Of a DNA stretch of 64,000 nt, positions 22,514-33,003 are shown piece by piece. The DNA is from Dipteris shenzhenensis (Eukaryota > Polypodiophyta > Polypodiopsida > Gleicheniales), in assembly GCA_047967505.1 (NCBI GenBank), contig CM106538.1; one strand, given 5' to 3'. The translations under genes were made by a program, and so were the position numbers. A model generated the notes under the pieces. That model did no database searches, was not told the origin of the DNA, and saw nothing but the letters and a program-made list of their open reading frames with translations. Within the stretch, counting starts at the first letter, position 1, and each line of letters opens with the position of its first letter.

Positions 22514-22567
<54 letters not shown>

Positions 22568-22568
22568 A

Positions 22569-22600
<32 letters not shown>

Positions 22601-23511
22601 CTGACAATGAAATAGGAATGCCCCCAACTGTCCCTATTAATCATTACTCTGGTCCCAAAGACCAACACAATAGGACCAGAGTCCTATCATGTTATTCCAT
22701 GCTAATGTATTCAGAGCATAGGCTTGCTTTGAGCACTCTAATTTTTTCAAAGTAACATCGCCAAATCCACGTCCCAGCCAACTAAGGCCAGGAGCATGTC
22801 CCCGACAGAAAGAATGGAGCGACCGGTGCACACCAAAAGAGGCGGACCCCGCTCGCCCCACCCCGAGATCCATTAACTACGAGCTTTTTAACTGCAACAA
22901 CTTAAATATATGCTATTGGAGCTGGAATTACCACGGCTGCTAGCACCACACTTGCCCTCCAATGGATCCTCGTTAAGGGATTTAGATTGTACTCATTCCA
23001 ATTACCAGACTTGTAAAAGCCCAGTATTGTTATTTATTGTCACTACCTCCCCGTGTCGGGATTGGATAATTTGCGTGCTTGTTGCCTTCCTTGGATATGG
23101 TAGCCATTTCTTAGGCTCCCACTCTAGAATCGAACCCTAATTCTCCGTCACCCATCACCACCATGGTAGGCCTCTATCCTACCATCGAAAGTTGATAGGG
23201 CGGAAATTCGAATGAAGCATCGCCAACGCAAAGGCCGTGCAATTTGGGAAGTTATCATCATTCACCACGTTACCGGGAAAGCCTGCATCAGCCTTTTATC
23301 TAATAAATGCATCCCTTGGAGAAGTCGGGAGTTGGTGCATGTATTAGCTCTAGAATTACTATGGTTATCCGAGTAGCAAGGTACCATCAAAGAAACTATA
23401 ACTGATTTAATGAGCCATTCACAATTTCACAGTGTAAGAGAGTTTATACTTACACATGCATGGCTTAATCTTTGAGACAAGCATATGACTACTAGTAGGA
23501 TCAACCAGGTA
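21816..23511 (-). rRNA. 18S rRNA gene, decayed copy truncated at its 3' end
   Basis: The minus strand begins TACCTGGTTGATCC at 23511 and follows the 18S sequence through CCGCGGTAATTCC-like, CAAATGCTTTCGCA-region and GTACACACCGCTCGTC (about 21860). It breaks off at about 21818. The normal roughly 110-nt 3' part (final helix and the 3' end before ITS1) is missing, leaving about 1.69 kb against the usual 1.8 kb. Transitions hit conserved sites, for example CCGTGGTAATTCC where plants have CCGCGG. It could not yield a normal small subunit RNA. Confidence 0.95.
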
Positions 23512-24257
23512 GCTACCCTCGAATACACAAACGGCACGAGCCGTGTGTTCTGACTCCGCATAGAATGTGGCATGCGACTGTGGGAGGCAACCCACCCCGA
23601 GATGGCGAACCGTGCTCACTGACAAGGTCCGAGGCACACCCCACCATCCAAAGGCATTTCGCTTGCCCACAAAAAGCGTCACCCACACATGCCCGGGCAA
23701 TGCACAAGGCAGGTCCACCAGCACACGAGGGTCACGAATGGCACCCTAAGCACCTTTCATGTTGCCTTGCCTATTGCACTCCGAGGCTGAGCCGAGGCAG
23801 GAACGACCCAATGCCGTTAACGGTTGGATCGCCCGCTCCGAAACGCACCCGTTTAGAGCGGCTCACAACCCCCAAGATCAAGTCCTCACGGAGCTGGAAC
23901 CGATCAATGGTCTATCACACAAGGTTCACCACCCTCTGTAGGTATACAAGCCACAACGTCCATCCGCGACGGGAAGCACCGATGCAATCCTTGATCATGC
24001 AGGGCCCAAATGGTGGCACGCCTATCCAAGATGCTACTCGCAGTCCCTCATTGCCTACTAGATCGCCGACTGCAACAACTGTGTCCAATCTCGCAAGACG
24101 GGCATGCACGAAAAATGGCCAAAACGTTTGGTAGAGAGAAGGGTTCACCCACCCATGGAGCCTTCGGTAGTCACAAGATGGGTGGGGGACCAGACGCCTC
24201 ACCACACCATGACCCTTGTTCAATGATCGACCTTTGCCCACAAGCAAGTGAACCACT
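23512..24257 (-). other. 5' external transcribed spacer (left unit)
   Basis: About 750 bp between the 18S 5' end and the Pol I initiation motif. It is mirrored at 63291-64000 with scattered, mostly transition, differences. No ORF within it is conserved in the mirror copy, so these are not genes. Confidence 0.85.
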
Positions 24258-24269
24258 CCCCATAATATA
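24258..24269 (-). promoter_or_regulatory. RNA polymerase I initiation motif (left)
   Basis: The minus strand reads TATATTATGGGG, close to the plant rDNA initiation consensus TATATAAGGGG/TATRTAGGGG. Its distance of about 750 bp from 18S suits a plant ETS. An LTR-element array with target duplication ATAGT (24267-24271) begins immediately upstream, so upstream promoter DNA now lies 14.6 kb away. Confidence 0.65.
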
Positions 24270-24271
24270 GT

Positions 24272-24827
24272 TGTAAGGGCCCGGTAGTTCTGGACTTAGT
24301 CTCCAGTTGTGAGCACCTTACGTCGGCCCCGTTTTCGAGTCCCAACCTCCCTTAATGTCTCAGTCCTGATACCACAATCCCCTTTATGCGTAGCTTAGCC
24401 AAACACGACCCCTGGCATGGGCCGTTTATCCCACTACACCACGCCCCACTCGGCAAGCCCTTAGGCTTCACGATCTTTGGTTTGCAGAGTCACACGGGTC
24501 ACCAAGACCCCCAGGAATGTCCACCATGCAACGTCCTGATCAGACCACGTTTCTTTCCCGGTTGGCGGCATCTACGTGGGTCAGCTTGTCTAACCCCTTC
24601 AGGCTCACCTCGAGTCCCGGCTCCGTACCCAACAGTTCACGGTTTATACAATGGTATGGAGAACACGCATGGCCCTCACCGTTCCCCTCACTTTCACGTG
24701 CCCTCAACTCGACCACCACAAGGTCACAACCCACAAGATGGCATGATGACATTACTTGCAAGATAGTACTAGATGGAGTGCGTAATAATGATACTACATT
24801 GAGCCCACGTTTCCATTCTGCGTTACA
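24272..24827 (-). repeat. Outermost LTR (left arm)
   Basis: Bounded on the minus strand by TGTAACG (24827) and CCCTTACA (24272), preceded by a purine tract AAGGGGGAT. It abuts the ATAGT target copy. Its mirror is 62681-63276. Confidence 0.7.
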
Positions 24828-25468
24828 ATCCCCCTTGAGCATTCATTAGATTTTCCTCGGCTCCACGGTTCCTCCTTAACCATTCTCTTTCTTCTTCACG
24901 GCTCTTCCTTGGCCGTTCCCCTTTGTCTTCCCAACCGCTTGTGTTTCTGTCCTTGACTGCCACCATCTCTGACTCCACCATCACCGTTCTTCCTCTTCTA
25001 GATCCGTGTCTTCTAGCTCCATCACCGTTTCTGCTTCTGACTCCTCCTCTGAGTCCGTTTCTGAGTCGCTCTCCGGTTCCATGGTCGGTCCGAATTCACC
25101 CTTGAGGTAGACATCATAGACAAGTCTAAAACCACAAAGAATTCACAGTGCCACCTCTCGGAGTCACCCTCCATATCGAAGCAGTGAACTAACCCTTGAA
25201 GATAGCTCATATCCTTCTTGATCAAGACCGTCACCCATTGTGGCACCTTCCTCATAATCTCGACCACCGTTTGCACTATGCTTCCGTTTGCGTTTTCCAA
25301 TGGTAAACTCCGACCTGCTTTCATCATCAATCCCTTATCCATGGCAACTTGACTTCAGACCTTCCCACTGTGTTGCGCACCACTGTGGTCCCGTTCTATC
25401 ACCAAGCGTCTCCCACCTATGCATTTCCCATCTTCTATGTCTCCCATCCTCTGAGTTCTGATACCAAG
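24828..25468 (-). repeat. Shortened internal region of third array unit
   Basis: Starts at a primer-binding site TTGGTATCAGAAC (minus strand, near 25467) just after an LTR ending CCCTCACA. It holds an acidic low-complexity frame (EPESDSETDSEEESEAE, about 25020-25100) like the gag-like frames of the longer units. Only 640 bp remain against about 2.9 kb in the neighbours. Confidence 0.65.
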
Positions 25469-26330
25469 TGTGAGGGACCAGGTCCTCGGGCCTTAGTTTT
25501 TTTTTCATGCAGTGGATCTTTCTTGACCCGCCCCCCTCACCTCAAGTGCACCTAGGACTCACCAGCCCCAGATACACCCGACGCTATTCTCAGCTCATTT
25601 GTGTTTTGTGATACCTTTGCATTTTCCAACCAAAACGGGCCCTGGCACGTCCTACACCTAGACGACCGTTTCCACTCCCAGCCACAATGCGTCCTCCCCT
25701 AGACCGCCGTTCACGGATCCTCTGATCCTCACGCCCCTTTCCTGGGCCACTGCTCCTCAAACGGTTCCAGCTTCCCACTTGTATCCCGGCCTACCGAAGA
25801 AGACACACAGACTCACATGCCTGCGCAACACCTGCGGATAGGAACCCCGATTCACAGTTCACACGGAACACCCACCATGCGACGTTCCACCTTTAGCCCA
25901 GCTTGCTTAGAAGTTTACACAACAGTTCATGAATATTTACAAGGGTATGAAAGGAATGGGCCGCTCACCGCTCCCCGCTCACTTTCACGTGCACTCACGC
26001 CCTTCCCACGTTTTGCTTTCCACTGTGTGCCCACAAAAGTGCACCATGAGATCACAACACGTAAAACGGCCCGAGATGTTACTTGCAAGAAAGTTCTAGA
26101 AAGAGTGCCAAACGATGCCTTGATAAAGCTAGACTGCAAGAAAGAGTGTTTACAAGCAACTGAGCGCACAACCGCATGTTTACGTTTTCCTACTAGACGC
26201 AACCTCACATGAAGGGAGACCACCTTCCATATAATAGTGGCTGGCCACTAGGCACGGTGGTGCCTCCCTTCGCCATAAAACACTCCGAACACTCACGATA
26301 GGTCAACCCTAATGTTGACTTCCTTATACA
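25469..26330 (-). repeat. LTR (left arm, divergent subtype)
   Basis: The minus strand runs from TGTATAAGGAAG (26330) to CCCTCACA (25469), about 862 bp. It is more diverged from the other LTRs of the array than they are from one another, especially at 25469-26200. In the right arm most of it is deleted (62311-62408 survives). Confidence 0.7.
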
Positions 26331-26385
26331 CTCCCCCGTTCAAAAGAATTGATATCCTCATCAATTAAAGGGAGAGCATTGCCGA

Positions 26386-27318
26386 CTATACACAAAAGCC
26401 TAGCCTCACCAAGGTGACTTGAGTGAGTGGCCACACACACACACACAAAAGCCTAACCCCGATTCGAGAACGCCTCGAATGAGTGGCCACACACGCACTA
26501 GTTTGGACTCTTACATGGGCGTCAAAATTTGCCTTCTCCTCATAACGGGGGGCGAACAATGTAAAGAATGATGTATTTTTACAACATATTTCACAATGAA
26601 AACGGTGCCTCAAGCTTTGACGTTTTTGAGAGGTCACCGCATACACACATTGTTTCAAAAAATGAGAACTTAGCCGTATGCATAAATTCCTCGGCCAAAA
26701 TTTCCAACCTACCAAAATGGTAACATCGGGATGTGACATTGCTCCGGGCCAATGTTTCCAACCCGCAAGCAACATCAAATTGGGAAGAGGCCCCCTTGGC
26801 CGGATTTGCCTTGGAAGCCCACGTATGAGATGAATAAGCGAAGCATCACCTGGCCAAAATTTCCACCCTACTTCCAACATGATTTCAAGAGACGACGCTA
26901 TGCCGGGCCAATCTTTCCACCCTGCACATAGCATCAACCGACCACTTGCCACCTGTCCAAGTGAACCAACTTGCTCACCTGGCCAGAACTTCCAACCTGC
27001 CCATAGTAAAACGTGCCCTGACGGCTTGATCTTTCTTTCTGCACGTGCCATCTCCATTGGCTTAGGCAATAAGCCCAAGTAACAAGGAGGGAAAGATTCT
27101 GAGCCCATGCTTAGACTCGTCTTTGACTCTTCCAGTTGGATCATGATGTTAACACACTGCTTCCATTCTTTCCATGCATCTTGCCATGCTGACTTTGAAT
27201 ATTTATGCATAACCCAAGAGAGAATTTTACGTTTTTGGAGAGTTTGATTTGGGAGCTTCACCGTTTTCTTCACCCTTCGCGCCACTTCTCGTCCTGACCC
27301 TCTTCTTCTCATCCTCAC
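26386..27318 (-). CDS. ORF with GWKxWPG repeats, function unknown
   Basis: 310-codon frame in the 3' part of an array unit. It includes a stretch conserved in every unit (LSWVMHKYSKSAWQDAWKEW, then MIQLEESKTSLSMGSESFPP). It then has about five copies of GWKxWPG or GWKxWP (GWKFWPG, GWKDWPG, GWKFWPG, GWKHWPG, GWKFWPR) at irregular 20-40 residue spacing. The repeat is also visible as DNA ('gttggaaattttggcc'), so an RNA or DNA function cannot be excluded. I do not recognise the protein. Copies in other units are frame-broken or extended (30375-31643, 61590-62057), so translation is uncertain. Confidence 0.35.
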   Translation of the reverse strand: MRMRRRGSGREVARRVKKTVKLPNQTLQKRKILSWVMHKYSKSAWQDAWKEWKQCVNIMIQLEESKTSLSMGSESFPPCYLGLLPKPMEMARAERKIKPSGHVLLWAGWKFWPGEQVGSLGQVASGRLMLCAGWKDWPGIASSLEIMLEVGWKFWPGDASLIHLIRGLPRQIRPRGPLPNLMLLAGWKHWPGAMSHPDVTILVGWKFWPRNLCIRLSSHFLKQCVYAVTSQKRQSLRHRFHCEICCKNTSFFTLFAPRYEEKANFDAHVRVQTSACVATHSRRSRIGVRLLCVCVWPLTQVTLVRLGFCV

Positions 27319-28617
27319 CTGTTCTGCACACGTCCTTCCACCTCGCTACGGCTTCTTCTCATCACGTTCTTCTCTTAAACACCACACCTCACTCAACCTT
27401 GGACCTCTTGCCCTGCATCTTCTTTGCGCTCCACAACCTAGACCCGTTCTCCTCTGTGTCTCTTCATCTTGGTCCTTCTTGACCTCATCCTGCTCCCTTG
27501 GCCTACATCTCACCCTGCACTTATGCATCCACCTTCCACCTTTGTCTCAACTTGGCCTCTTCTTCATCCGTTGTTTCTCCTTGAAACCTTGGCCTTTTCA
27601 TCCAGCTCCTCGTCCTTCCCGCCGTTCTACCTCGCCTTGCCTTGACCACTTCTCTTTCTACCATTTCCTTTTCTTCTTCCGTCGTTTCCCGTTCACCTTT
27701 CACCGTTTCCTCTTTACGCCTTGGCCTCATCACACGTCCTTTCATCCCCTTGGCCGTCATCACTTTCTTCTCTTCTTCTTCTTTCTCACGCCTTCTCCTC
27801 TGCCCTAAGACCTCACTTCGTGTCATGCCTCTGCATCTATCTAGACTTGCACTTGTTCTCCACCGTTTTCCCTTTCCATCTCTTGTCTTCACCCCATGCT
27901 CCTCCACCTCGCCGTTTTCCCTTTCTACCTCGGTATCTTTTCTGCACACGCCTCTGCATTGCCACAGGCTTCTGATTACTCTTAACCTTGCCCCAGTGCC
28001 GTTCCTCTTCTTTATCCCAAGTCTCCACTTGCCACTCCACTATGCCTTCCATGCCTCTCTCTTAAACCTGTTCGCCGTTTTTCGTCACCTGTCCACTGCA
28101 CGTGCCTTGTGCACCTAACCTTGTCACCTATTCTCCCTTTCCATCGTTGCGCCTTGTGCACCTACCCGTTTCACTCCCGCGCCTACCACATCTTCCTTGG
28201 TCACCTGTACGCCTTGAGCATTTTTTCAACTTCCCTTGAGGCCTACCACATCACTTGGTCTTGGGCCTGCACCTCTTGTGCTCCTCATCCCAACCTCCTC
28301 ACCTTGAGCATTTATTTGATTTGACTTTGGTACAACGGCACTGCCCTTCTTTTCTTTCACGCCTCCCGCACCTCTCACGCCTCTCGTCTCTGTCACTGTG
28401 CCTTTCACACCTCTAGTCACTATTATCGTGCTTCTCGTGCCTCGGGTCTTCACCACGCCTATAGCGTCTTGGGGTTTTACATCACCTGCCTTCACCAACA
28501 TGCCTCTCAGGTCACTGCCTCCACACCTCGCACCTTCCGTGCCGTATCCTATGCATCTAGCGCCTCCTGCACCGTTCACTCGGGGCTTCGCACACTCCAT
28601 GCTACTCGCTTGGGGCC

Positions 28618-29139
28618 TCATGTCTCTACAACATCCATCGCCTCGGTTGGACCCCAAGTCACCTGTTTGCCGGTTGTCTTACTCAGGATGCATCTCGCAC
28701 TCCCATGACACGGTTCTGCTTCCCTGCTTCCACTAGTCATCCCTTTTGTTTCTTTGGCCTCCATTTCGGATCCGGTTCTCTTTTCTGCTTGGGCCTCCCA
28801 CCATACCTGACTCCAGCTATGCCTTTCTTCTTCTTCCAAGTCCTCATCTTCACTTTCACTCTCCAAGCCGCTCTCTGACTCACTCGCTGTTTCGTCCTCA
28901 GATTCACTCCCGGACTTCTCTGCATCATCCTCCAACTCCTTCTTCATGTAGAGTTTCATTACCAACTTGAACACCATCATGAACTCACGGCGCCACCTAG
29001 CTGTCTCACCCTCGGTGTCATACCATGACACTAGCTGTTCCAAGTACCCCATATCCTTGCTTAGGAGGACGTTCACCCACTCTAGAACTGCCCTCATCAT
29101 GTCCACTACGGCTTCCATCTCCGGCTTCCCACTCCTCAT
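28618..29139 (-). CDS. Acidic gag-like ORF of the non-autonomous element
   Basis: 173-codon frame soon after the primer-binding site. It starts with a helical part (VLEWVNVLLSKDMGYLEQLV, then WYDTEGETARWRREF) and passes into a Glu/Asp/Ser-rich tail. The same N-terminal part is readable in the other long units (32700-32840 minus, 59572-59800 plus), which argues that it was once translated. Position suggests a gag remnant, but there is no zinc knuckle and I see no family match. Confidence 0.4.
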   Translation of the reverse strand: MRSGKPEMEAVVDMMRAVLEWVNVLLSKDMGYLEQLVSWYDTEGETARWRREFMMVFKLVMKLYMKKELEDDAEKSGSESEDETASESESGLESESEDEDLEEEERHSWSQVWWEAQAEKRTGSEMEAKETKGMTSGSREAEPCHGSARCILSKTTGKQVTWGPTEAMDVVET

Positions 29140-29264
29140 CGCCCGTAGTATTGCCTCCTTCCCTTGTGTGTAAGATTAACTTTGCCCATCATCTGGCGCG
29201 ATACCTCGATACAGGATCCACCTCAAAGGCTCGCGATACCTTGAGGATTGCTCTGATACTAAGC

Positions 29265-30139
29265 ATAATGGCCCGGTAGTCCCAGACTTAGTCTCCGGTC
29301 ATGAGCACCTTACGTCGGACCCGTTGCTGAGTCCCAACCTCCCTTAACATCTCGGTTCTGATACCACAATCCCCTTTATGCGCAGCTTAGCCAAACACGA
29401 CCCCTGGCACGGGCCATCCGCTGTTTATCCCACTGCACCATGCCCCACTGGGCAAGCCCTAAGACTTCACGTTCTTCAGTCCACAGAGTCACACGGGTCA
29501 CCAAGACCCCCAGGAATGTCCACTGCGCAACGTCCTGATCAGCCCACGTTTCCTTGCTGGTTAACGGTCGTTATGTGGGTCGGCACGTTTGACCCCTTCA
29601 GGCTCACCTCGAGTCCCGGCTCGGTACCCAAACAGTTCATGGTTTATACAGTGTATGGAGAACAAACATGGCCCTCACCGTTCCCCACTCGCTTTCACGT
29701 GCCCTCAACCCGTTCCACATTTTGCTTTCCCGTGCGTGTGCTTCAACGTGCACCACAAGGTCACAACCCACAAGATGGCATGATGACCTTACTTGCAAGA
29801 TGATACTAGATGGAGTGCCAAACGGTTGCTAGAACGCGCTTGATTGCAACAGAAAGTATATACAAGCAAGAGGGAGCATAAACGCCCGCCGCTGACGTTT
29901 TCCTCATCCAAATCAACCTCGCATGAGAGAGCACTATCCTCCATATAATAGTGGCTAGCCGCTAGGCACCGCGGCACCTCCCTTTGCCATAAAATGCTCC
30001 GAACACTCACGGCAAGTCAACCCTAATGTTGACTTTCTTATAATAGTGGCTGGCCGCTAGGCACCGCGGTGCCTCCCTTCGCCATAAAATGCTCCGAACA
30101 CTCACGCGAGGTCAAACCTAACATTGACTTCTTTACACA
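29265..30139 (-). repeat. LTR (left arm, between the long units)
   Basis: About 875 bp from TGTGTAAAG (30139, minus strand) to about 29265. It contains a 94-bp tandem duplication at about 29937-30125 ('agtggct(a/g)gccgctaggcaccgcgg..'), also present in the mirror LTR at 58555-59427. Confidence 0.75.
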
Positions 30140-33003
30140 CTCCCCCGTTCAAAAGAATTGATGTCCTCATCAATTAAAGGGAGAGCGTTGCCGGCTATAC
30201 ACAAAAGAAAAGGGGGTTTCTGAGGCAAAAGAAAGCTTATATACCACAGAAGGTCCACTGAGGAGAAGGGGTGCAAATTCACGTCAGGGAGTGAGTGGCC
30301 ACACACACACAAAAGCCTCAGCCCGATCCGAGAACGTCTCGAGTGAGTGGCCACACACGTGCTAGTTTGGACTCTTACATGGGCATCAAAATTTGCTTCT
30401 CCTCATAATGGGGGGCGAACAATGTAAAGAATGATGTATTTTTACAACATATTTTACAATGAAAACAGTGCCTCAAGGTTTGATGTTTTTGAGTGGTCAC
30501 CGCATACACATATTGCTTTAAAAAATGAAAAATTAGCCGTTTGCATGAATTCCCCGGCCAAAATTTCCAACCTGCCAACATGGTAACGTCAGGATGTGAC
30601 ATTGCTCTGGGCCAATGTTTCCAACCCGCAAGCAACATCAAATTGGGACGAGGCCCCCTTGGCCGGATTTGCGTTGGAAGCCCACGTATGAGATGAATAA
30701 GCCAAGCATCACCTGGCCAAAACTTCCAACCTGCCCATAGTAAAACGTGCCCTGACGGCTTGATCTTTCTTTCTGCACCTGTCATCTCCATTGGCTTAGG
30801 CAATAAGCCCAAGTAACAAGGAGGGAAAGATTCCGAGCCCATGCTTAGACTCGTCTTTGACTCTTCCAATTGGATCATGACGTTAATGCACCGCTTCCAT
30901 TCTTTCCATGCGTCTTGCCACGCTGACTTTGAATATTTATGCATCACCCACGAGAGAATTTCACATTTTGGGAGAACTTGACTTGTGCGCTTCGCCGTTT
31001 TCTTCACCCTTTGCACCACTTCTCTTCCGAACCCTCTTCTTCTCATCCTCACCTGTTCTGCACAAGTCCTTCCACCTCGCTGCGGCTTCTTCTCATCACG
31101 TTCTTCTCTTGAACACCGCACCTCACTCAACGTTGGACCTTTTGCTGTGCATCTTCTTTGTGCTCCACAACCTAGACCCGCCGTTCTCCTCTCAATCTCT
31201 TCATCTTGGTCCTTCTTGACCTCATCCTGCTCCCTTGGCCTACATCTAACCCTGCACTTATGCATCCACCTTCCACCTCTTTGCCTCACCTTGGCCTCTT
31301 CTTCATCTGCCGTTTCTCCTTGAAACCTTGGCCTTTTCATCCATCCCTTCATCCTTCCCACCGTTCTACCTTGCCTTGCCTTGCCTTCTTTTCCATCTGC
31401 CGTTTCCTTTTCTCCTTCTGTTGTTTCCCCTTCACCTTCTGCCGTTTCCTCTTCATGCCTTGGCCTCATCACATGTCCTTTCATCCCCTTGGCCGTCACC
31501 ACCTTCTTCTCTTCTTCTTCTTCATGACTTCTCCTCTGCCCTAAGGCCTCACTTCGCGTGACACCTCGGCATCTATCTAGACCTGCACCTGTTCTCCACC
31601 ATTTTCCCTTTCCATCTCTTGCCTTCACCTCATGCTCCATCACCTTGCCGTTTTACCTATCCATCTCGGCATCTTTTTTGCACATGCCTCTGCGTTGCCA
31701 CGGGCTTCTGATTGCTCTCTTGACCTTTCCCCAGTGCCGTTCCTCTTCTTCATCCCAAATCTCCACTTGCCACTCCACTACGCCTTCCATGCCTCTCTCG
31801 TGAACCTTTTCGCCATTTCCTGCGCCTTGTGTGCCTCCCTATCCTATCACCTGTCCACCGATTTTCATCACTTGTCCACCGCACGTGCCTTGTGCGCCTA
31901 ACCCAGTCATCGGTGCTCCCTTTCCACCATTTGCGCCTTGTGCACCTACCTGTTTCACTCCCATGCCTACCGCATCTTCCTTGGTCACTTGCACACCTTG
32001 TGCATTTTTTTGACTTCTCTTCGGGCCTACCACATCACTTGGTCTTGGGCCTGCACCTCCTTTGCTCCTTATCTCAACCTCCTCACCTTGAGCATTTGTT
32101 TGATTGTACTTTGGTACAACGACACTACTCTTCTTTTCTTTCGCGCCTCTTGCACCTCTTGTACCTCTTGTCTCCGTCACTATGCCTTTCGTGCCTCTGG
32201 TCACCGTGATCGCGCTTCTCGTGCCTCGGGTCTTCACTACCCTTATAGCATCTCAGGATTTTGCATCACCGCTCTTCACCAGCATGCCTCTCGAGTCACT
32301 CATGCCTCCACACCTCGTGCCTTCCGTGCCGTTTCCTATACATCTCACGGCTCCCACGCCGTTTACTCGGGGCTTCACACACTTTGTGCTACCTGCTTGG
32401 GGCCTTGCATCTTCTACGACATCCATCGCCTCGATTGGACCCCAAGTCACCTGTTTGCCGGTCGTCTTACTCGAGATGCATCTCGCACTCCCACGACATG
32501 GTTCCGCTTCCCTCCTTCCACTGGTCATCCCTTTTGTCTCTTTGGCTGCCATTTTAGATCTGGTTCTGTCTGCCACCTCCGAGTCCTCATCTTCACTTTC
32601 ACTCTTCGAGCTGCTCTCCAACTCACTCGCCTTTTCATCCTCCGTTTCGCTCCTGGACTCCTCTGCGTCATCCTCCAACTCCTTCACATAGAGTTCCATC
32701 ACCAACTTGAACACCACCATGAACTCACGGCGCCACCTAGCCATCTCACCCTCGGTGTCATACTATGACACTAGCCGTTCCAAGTACCCCATATCCTTGC
32801 TCAGGAGGACGTTCACCCACTCTAGAACTGCCCTCATCACATCCACTGTGGCTTCCATCTCCGGCTTCCCACTCCTCATCGCCCATAGTATTGCCTCCTT
32901 CCCTTGTGCATAAGATTGACTTTGCCCATTACGTGACACCATACCTCGATATAGGATCCGCCTCGAAGGCTTGTGATACCTTGAGGTTTACTCTGATACC
33001 AAG
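30140..33003 (-). repeat. Internal region 2 of the non-autonomous element (left)
   Basis: About 2.9 kb. An intact primer site TTGGTATCAGAG lies just inside 33003 on the minus strand. The same frames in the same order as region 1 are present: acidic frame 32253-32744, Gly/Thr/Arg-rich 31839-32237, and a long 3' frame 30375-31643. It lacks about 150 bp found in region 1 (26860-27005), a deletion between two GWKxWPG repeats. No pol domain. Confidence 0.75.
30375..31643 (-). CDS. Long Lys/Glu-rich to GWKxWPG ORF, function unknown
   Basis: 422-codon frame. The first 200 residues are Lys/Arg/Glu-rich low complexity. They are followed by LSWVMHKYSKSAWQDAWKEW and three GWKxWP motifs, and the end reaches a Cys-rich patch (CFHCKICC). 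It is the longest open version of the 3' frame in the array. Low complexity and frame-breaks in sister copies make real translation doubtful. Confidence 0.3.
   Translation of the reverse strand: MMEHEVKARDGKGKWWRTGAGLDRCRGVTRSEALGQRRSHEEEEEKKVVTAKGMKGHVMRPRHEEETAEGEGETTEGEKETADGKEGKARQGRTVGRMKGWMKRPRFQGETADEEEAKVRQRGGRWMHKCRVRCRPREQDEVKKDQDEEIERRTAGLGCGAQRRCTAKGPTLSEVRCSREERDEKKPQRGGRTCAEQVRMRRRGFGREVVQRVKKTAKRTSQVLPKCEILSWVMHKYSKSAWQDAWKEWKRCINVMIQLEESKTSLSMGSESFPPCYLGLLPKPMEMTGAERKIKPSGHVLLWAGWKFWPGDAWLIHLIRGLPTQIRPRGPRPNLMLLAGWKHWPRAMSHPDVTMLAGWKFWPGNSCKRLIFHFLKQYVYAVTTQKHQTLRHCFHCKICCKNTSFFTLFAPHYEEKQILMPM

Larger units (their letters stand above)
26331..29264 (-). repeat. Internal region 1 of the non-autonomous element (left)
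   Basis: About 2.9 kb between LTRs. The minus strand starts with a degenerate primer site (TTAGTATCAGAGC, near 29263), then an acidic frame (28618-29139), a Gly/Thr/Arg-rich frame (28226-28657), a Lys/Glu/Arg-rich stretch (27521-27949) and the GWKxWPG frame (26386-27318). It ends at a purine tract CGGGGGAG before 26330. No pol domain. Confidence 0.75.

Noticed and set aside
18349-24270. ORFs of 60-189 codons across the rDNA
   Set aside because: The DNA is 28S, 18S and ETS; the frames overlap on both strands and are not conserved in the mirror ETS.
24386-24849. ORFs across the LTRs (also 29378-29803, 33118-33603, 48443-48946, 58882-59313) with similar proteins
   Set aside because: They lie antisense in LTRs and recur because the LTR recurs; no domain, and breaks differ in each copy.
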